The notes under the pieces were generated by a model. That model saw only the letters and a program-made list of their open reading frames with translations, was not told where the DNA came from and made no database searches. The translations under genes were made by a program, and so were the position numbers. This document shows positions 60,401-64,000 of a stretch of 64,000 bases of DNA, in pieces (position 1 is the stretch's first letter; each line of letters starts with the position of its first letter). Source of the stretch: Owenweeksia sp. (GTDB taxonomy: Bacteria > Bacteroidota > Bacteroidia > Flavobacteriales > Schleiferiaceae). The stretch lies in the NCBI GenBank assembly GCA_028285465.1, contig JANQPD010000052.1, forward strand, positions 1-64,000. Direction: 5' to 3'.

Positions 60401-61378
60401 ATTGGTGCCAGCCAGATAAATGTGATCGCCAACAAATCGAATTCCGAGAGCAGTGCAGGCCGTACCGATGTATACCGCACCGTATCCCTGCCTGCCCATA
60501 CTACCAATCCCACCGTGGAGGTAAACATCGGTTACATTTTTGACGTAGACTTTACCATAACCAACAACCAGGGCGGAGGTACGGATAAGCTTTACTTTGC
60601 AGATGGCCCCTGGGGAAGAGATTGGGAAACGGCCGGAGTACAGAACGCAAACTATACGGTAAGTGCCGAAACAGATGCGCTCAACGACCCCAACGTGCTG
60701 TACATGGAGCGTGACGTAGCTTTTAACGGCAGGGTAAAGAAATACGCCCTTATCTACAAAATGATGCGTGCCGGTGCCCGTCCGCTAAACCTGACGGCTT
60801 ACAACCAGGTAAAATTCGAAGCCGCCGCTACAGGCATCCAAACCATAGAGGTAACCCTCGTAAAAGAAGGCATTGCCATCTGGAGCCAACAGTACCGGAA
60901 AAACATCCAGGTAGACGGCACTTTAAAAGAGTACACCATCGACTTTACAGATTTTGTAAGCACTGCTGGACAAGGCCTGTGGGCTGACGATATCGTAACC
61001 ATCAATTTTGCGGTGATCGGCGATGGAAGCACGTACAAGCCCACTACCATGCAGATCAAAAACGTGCAGTTCAACCAAAACGGCAAGATCGGTTTAGACG
61101 AAAACACCTTGAACACGACTACCAGCTTTGACGTACAGCCTAACCCATTTGTGGGAAGCACCTTCTTCAACTTTGAGCTGGAAAGCCGTGAAGCCATACG
61201 GGTGGAAGTATATGACCTGGGTGGGCGGCTTGTAGCAACACAGGCAGCAGAAACGTTTAACGCAGGACAAAATACCATTCCCTTTACTGCCAACAGCCGT
61301 ATGGAAGCCGGGGTATACATTGTGAAGCTGATCTCTGATCAGCACACCCGCACCGAGCGTATGATCATGGCGCGTTAG
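57428..61378 (+). CDS. Large right-handed beta-helix / DUF11-containing secreted protein with T9SS sorting domain
   Basis: Signal MYKLLTLIGAFFLALGGFAQ; NNTGAGSLRQAIINANAN; DUF11-like DLEITQSVSNNAPTAGDNVTFTLTLTNHS; C-term FDVQPNPFVGSTFFNFEL...GVYIVKLISDQHTRTERMIMAR. Confidence 0.88.
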   Translation: MYKLLTLIGAFFLALGGFAQVEVVTNTNNTGAGSLRQAIINANANASIDLIKFEIPTSDPNYNAGTGVYTITVTGDSLPKINNDLLVIDGNSQKAFTSNSNTTLFGTGGTVGIDGLTLDQVDGPEIELVDGGNFIYGLFVESDDVTIQGLVIYGFGNAWNNNNANIAFHFCDNGRIESCVLGTKASAMQKPTANPNGGNNFIYFGSDNAVITNNFVAYSDAMGGYFTFDCNGAEVYNNEFAHNSQVYYYTDGLDIAFNTSTANVYGNYFHNNLGNGFDTYTATGGHSFENNTVTQNGRGNQESAGVRVYGSGNTYRKNIIHTNYGAGVMVTSAATNMTISENSIYDNGSIASFPVQPWPTQTYQVGIDLLKSGDDHGRGTGPFYTVNDDGDVDAGGNTLLNFPVIESATQVGGNLVVKGFAPAGAKIEFFIADYYTNATYPQGKTFLFSRTEGSVDDADGTTGAYGPADINGYPQGSESNANRFSFTLPMPAGLSLGDDLTATATVTGTGTSEFGGAVTVSQPALQPVVNCVYVKGNGDYVAKFGYVNSTSAAINEPIGSGNQFTPAPQDRGQGTNFAVGTYSDVVSVTFSAGSISWTLDGTTVTADAASARCDADLEITQSVSNNAPTAGDNVTFTLTLTNHSTDIPQSGIEINYVLDADFVYVSNTPASGSYTHAGAGNSGTWSVPELLPGQSTTLEVVVTINGDGAAVATIDVSNQVDNNNTNNSATENLTTSGSSGGHGGGIESNGSLAEKIAHRNFTRQKEGNTDKAFYANLDNLTTLAQHKRSAAGKTSALSNYIPNGISQSTRSVVSSPTDLIGITNATNIFAADYFNAEDTRLGVVLAMETRNSVYEHTKIVCDRLRGGQLEEISTVMIDNKPFRMVKLLQEDGAVDYAVSFVVYQDASGNFSVDQKWNLSEYSTPATSKIFNFQVWTISPSLTIEASEAIFDLFKLDGNLIHRNNVPATVPSVYVTSGEYRGGKLILHLSNAIGASQINVIANKSNSESSAGRTDVYRTVSLPAHTTNPTVEVNIGYIFDVDFTITNNQGGGTDKLYFADGPWGRDWETAGVQNANYTVSAETDALNDPNVLYMERDVAFNGRVKKYALIYKMMRAGARPLNLTAYNQVKFEAAATGIQTIEVTLVKEGIAIWSQQYRKNIQVDGTLKEYTIDFTDFVSTAGQGLWADDIVTINFAVIGDGSTYKPTTMQIKNVQFNQNGKIGLDENTLNTTTSFDVQPNPFVGSTFFNFELESREAIRVEVYDLGGRLVATQAAETFNAGQNTIPFTANSRMEAGVYIVKLISDQHTRTERMIMAR

Positions 61379-61401
61379 AAAGCATTTTGATTGACAACCG
61401 G

Positions 61402-61438
61402 AAAGCTGTTCCAAAATAAGTTTTGGGGCAGCTTTTTT
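61402..61438 (+). terminator. Rho-independent terminator
   Basis: AAAGCTGTTCCAAAATAAGTTTTGGGGCAGCTTTTTT. Confidence 0.8.
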
Positions 61439-61449
61439 ACTTTTACCCC

Positions 61450-61812
61450 ATGCGGATCGATAAATTTTTATGGTGTGTGCGCAAGTTTAAAACCCGGAGC
61501 CTGGCTGCGGAAGCGGTAAAAAAGGAACAAGTATGGATAAACAGAGCTCCGGTAAAACCTGCGCGGGAGGCCAAAGTAAACGATGAGATCAGCCTGAAGC
61601 GAGAGGGCATTACATACCGTTATAAAGTGCTGGCCTTTCCCAAAGCCCGGGTGGGCGCCAAGCTTGTGGAGCAATATGTAACCGAAACCACGGAGCAAAG
61701 CGAGCTGGACAAAAAGGATTTTATTGGCCTGATGAAAAAAATGAACCGCAAAAAAGGCACGGGCAGGCCTACCAAAAAAGAACGCAGGGACCTGGATGAC
61801 CTTATCGGTTAA
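61450..61812 (+). CDS. S4-domain RNA-binding protein (Hsp15-like)
   Basis: MRIDKFLWCVRKFKTRSLAAEAVKKEQVWINRAPVKPAREAKVNDEISL. Confidence 0.9.
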   Translation: MRIDKFLWCVRKFKTRSLAAEAVKKEQVWINRAPVKPAREAKVNDEISLKREGITYRYKVLAFPKARVGAKLVEQYVTETTEQSELDKKDFIGLMKKMNRKKGTGRPTKKERRDLDDLIG

Positions 61813-62467
61813 CGCTTACTTTTTGCAGGGCTTCCCATAAAGGGTCTTCGTAAAGATCATGCTTGCCGGTAAAACGAAGCAGTTGAGGCGAAAAACCTCT
61901 TTCCTTTAAAAATGCCAGGTGGCTTTGCAACTTTTCTTCACTAATAAATTCATCCGCATTCCCCAAGGCCATCAGCACACGCATAGGTGATAATCTGGAG
62001 TGGGCTTGCTCAAAGTTGAGGTCGGGAGGGAAAGCACCGGCCCAGTTGATCAGGTAATCAAAAGAATATTCCGATTGTGCCACCCAGCGACAGGCCGTAG
62101 CTGCCCCCTGTGAAAAGCCCAATACACCAGCAGGTAACGGTCGGGCCAGTTTCTGCTGCACCTGCATGTACACTGTATCCAAAAAACGTACATAATCGCT
62201 GATGTCGTTCAGGCGGTCTTCTTTAGTCATCCAACTGGCACCCACACGCCCACTGCTTTTTTGCAGGTAAAAACGGTGAAAGCCTTCCGGGGCAATAAAG
62301 AGGGTTTTATGAAGTGCTTTGTGCTGAAACCTGCGCATGAAAAACTGCGCCAGTTGCCCGTAGCCGTGCAGGCAAAAACAAACCCCTTCGTAAGGGGCGT
62401 TTAAAGGGCCGCTGCTATAATAGCGGGCGGTCTTTTCTACCTTTAGATAATGTGCCTCACCGCTCAA
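61802..62467 (-). CDS. Phospholipase/carboxylesterase-type alpha/beta hydrolase
   Basis: VCFCLHGYGQLAQFF; GVLGFSQGAATACRW (GxSxG); ALGNADEFISEEK; TGKHDLYED. Confidence 0.85.
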   Translation of the reverse strand: MSGEAHYLKVEKTARYYSSGPLNAPYEGVCFCLHGYGQLAQFFMRRFQHKALHKTLFIAPEGFHRFYLQKSSGRVGASWMTKEDRLNDISDYVRFLDTVYMQVQQKLARPLPAGVLGFSQGAATACRWVAQSEYSFDYLINWAGAFPPDLNFEQAHSRLSPMRVLMALGNADEFISEEKLQSHLAFLKERGFSPQLLRFTGKHDLYEDPLWEALQKVSVNR

Positions 62468-63237
62468 AAGTTCGCCTTGCGCTTTTCCAGAAAAGCAGCG
62501 GTGCCTTCTTCAAAATCAGCTGTGCCAAAACATTTGCCAAATTCTTCCACTTCCACTTTATACCCGTTGATGCCGGTTGTAAAACCTGCATTTACACTTT
62601 TAATGGCGCTACACAAAGCACTCGGTGAATTCTTCATGATCTTGCCGGCTAATGCAGCGCACTTGTCCAGCAACTCGGCTTGCGGCACCACATGGTTTAC
62701 CAGGCCGGTTTCGTACGCCCGCGCTGCCGGGATCATTTCAGCGGTCATGATCATTTCATGCGCCCTGCCTTTGCCTATCAACTGGGCCAGGCGTTGCGTA
62801 CCTCCGTAGCCCGGGATAAGCCCCAAGCCTGTTTCAGGTAAGCCCAGGCGGGCGTTTTCGCTGGCTACCCTGAAATGGCAGGCCATAGCCAATTCCAAGC
62901 CTCCTCCTAAGGCAAAGCCGTTTACAGCCGCTATCACCGGTTTGGTAAGGTGCTCTATTTTGTCAAAAAGCTTGCGCTGTCCATCCGAAGCCAGTTGGGT
63001 ACCTTCCTCTATATTGAAATTGGCAAATTCTTTTATGTCCGCCCCCGCTACAAAACTCTTTTCTCCGTTCCCAGTGAGCACGAGCACCCGGACTTCTTCT
63101 GCCTGCTCTGCGGTGCCTAGTGCCAGACTGAGCTCCTCAATGGTTTCTTTATTCAGCGCATTGAGCTGTTTGGGCCGGTTGATGGTAATGAAACAAATGC
63201 GATCCCGTGTTTCGGTAAGGAGGTTGTGGTAAGCCAT
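62464..63237 (-). CDS. Enoyl-CoA hydratase/isomerase family protein
   Basis: FVAGADIKEFANF, AVNGFALGGGLELAMACHFRVASENARLGLPETGLGLIPGYGGTQRLAQLIGKGRA. Confidence 0.95.
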   Translation of the reverse strand: MAYHNLLTETRDRICFITINRPKQLNALNKETIEELSLALGTAEQAEEVRVLVLTGNGEKSFVAGADIKEFANFNIEEGTQLASDGQRKLFDKIEHLTKPVIAAVNGFALGGGLELAMACHFRVASENARLGLPETGLGLIPGYGGTQRLAQLIGKGRAHEMIMTAEMIPAARAYETGLVNHVVPQAELLDKCAALAGKIMKNSPSALCSAIKSVNAGFTTGINGYKVEVEEFGKCFGTADFEEGTAAFLEKRKANF

Positions 63238-63243
63238 GTGGGG

Positions 63244-63954
63244 TTATTTTAATTCAAACTCTACGTATACCTGCACGCTTAAGCTCAGGTTTCCGCCCAC
63301 AATACTAGGCATTGCTTCGGCTTCTGCAAAATTTTTATACATAGGAGAAGGGCCTCCTCCCTCGTTAAAGGGCATATCGCTAATGCGTAGGGCCCTGCCG
63401 ATTTTTTGCCCGTATTGTGCGGCCATGCTCTGCGCTTTGGCTTTTGCATTATTCAGGGCCCGCGCCATTAGTTTTTCTTTTTCCAGCGCGGCTTTACTGG
63501 AGCGGAATTGCATGCGGCCCAGTTCATTAACACCTGCCTGCAAAAGTTGATCTAAAAGGTCGTCATAGTCTTTAAGGTCTGTAAGCACAAAACTCAGGCT
63601 TTGGCGCGCCCAATAATGGTCCTCTTCCCTGCGGTTGTAACCGGATCTCTTAGAGAGGTTTACGTACTCTGTATTCAGTGCTTCTACATCTTTATTTGCC
63701 TTCAGCAAGGCCACTACACCCGCCATTTTTTCCTGCACGTTCAGCATAGCGGTCATGGCTTCCTTATTTTCATCGGTAATGCTTACCTGTATCAGCACCT
63801 CATCCGGGCTAAGCTCTACAGAGGCAAAGCCCCGCACGCTAACGCTGCCCGTTACCTGGCCGTATGCTTGCTGCTGAGCGGTTACTGAAATGGGGAAGCC
63901 CAGCATGCAAGCTGAAAAAAGGGCCGTTGCGAAAAGGGGAACGATGTTTTTCAT
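63244..63954 (-). CDS. SIMPL (DUF541) domain-containing periplasmic protein
   Basis: Signal peptide; VSVRGFASVELSPDEVLIQVSITDENKEAMTAM; RALNNAKAKAQSMAAQYGQKIGRALRISD. Confidence 0.9.
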   Translation of the reverse strand: MKNIVPLFATALFSACMLGFPISVTAQQQAYGQVTGSVSVRGFASVELSPDEVLIQVSITDENKEAMTAMLNVQEKMAGVVALLKANKDVEALNTEYVNLSKRSGYNRREEDHYWARQSLSFVLTDLKDYDDLLDQLLQAGVNELGRMQFRSSKAALEKEKLMARALNNAKAKAQSMAAQYGQKIGRALRISDMPFNEGGGPSPMYKNFAEAEAMPSIVGGNLSLSVQVYVEFELK

Positions 63955-64000
63955 GAGTGGGGTTTTAGTGACGGTATATATACATAAAAAGTGGTCCCTA

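Noticed and set aside
60799-61320. 173-aa minus-strand ORF
   Set aside because: Antisense to the 57428-61378 T9SS gene; no recognisable motif.

Overview
This 64 kb window is Bacteroidota chromosome. Supporting signs are several type IX secretion (T9SS) C-terminal sorting domains, a PorW/SprE-like lipoprotein, STN-domain TonB receptor with FecI/FecR regulators, a hybrid two-component system (HTCS), and an atpBEFHAG cluster lacking atpDC. Most of it is housekeeping or common accessory sequence: peptide ABC ATPase, agmatinase, Asd, MsrA, a deoxyhypusine-synthase-like protein, arginine decarboxylase, Kbl, AddA/RecB-like helicase-nuclease, SOD, M23 peptidase, PorW, bactofilin, F-type ATPase, RseP, PfkB kinase, S4 protein, enoyl-CoA hydratase and SIMPL protein. 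The most unusual part is about 43.2-52.95 kb, downstream of a tRNA-Asn(GTT). (i) A ~105-bp direct repeat containing the tRNA 3' end and its terminator occurs at 43244-43348 and 52789-52893. (ii) Two fragments of the same conjugation-type ATPase gene lie just inside those repeats. (iii) The interior holds an HTCS regulator and a T9SS-secreted protein followed by a tiny PID-CTERM-like protein. (iv) It also holds remnants indicating a collapsed tandem array of [HTCS + secreted protein] modules: a duplicated HTCS 3' end, a duplicated leader/signal peptide, an orphan T9SS C-terminus, a frameshifted G8-domain gene and a 5'-truncated YdeI-like gene. I interpret this as a decayed tRNA-associated island carrying a repeatedly duplicated regulator-adhesin cassette. 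All calls come from reading the sequence and the supplied ORFs; no searches were run.
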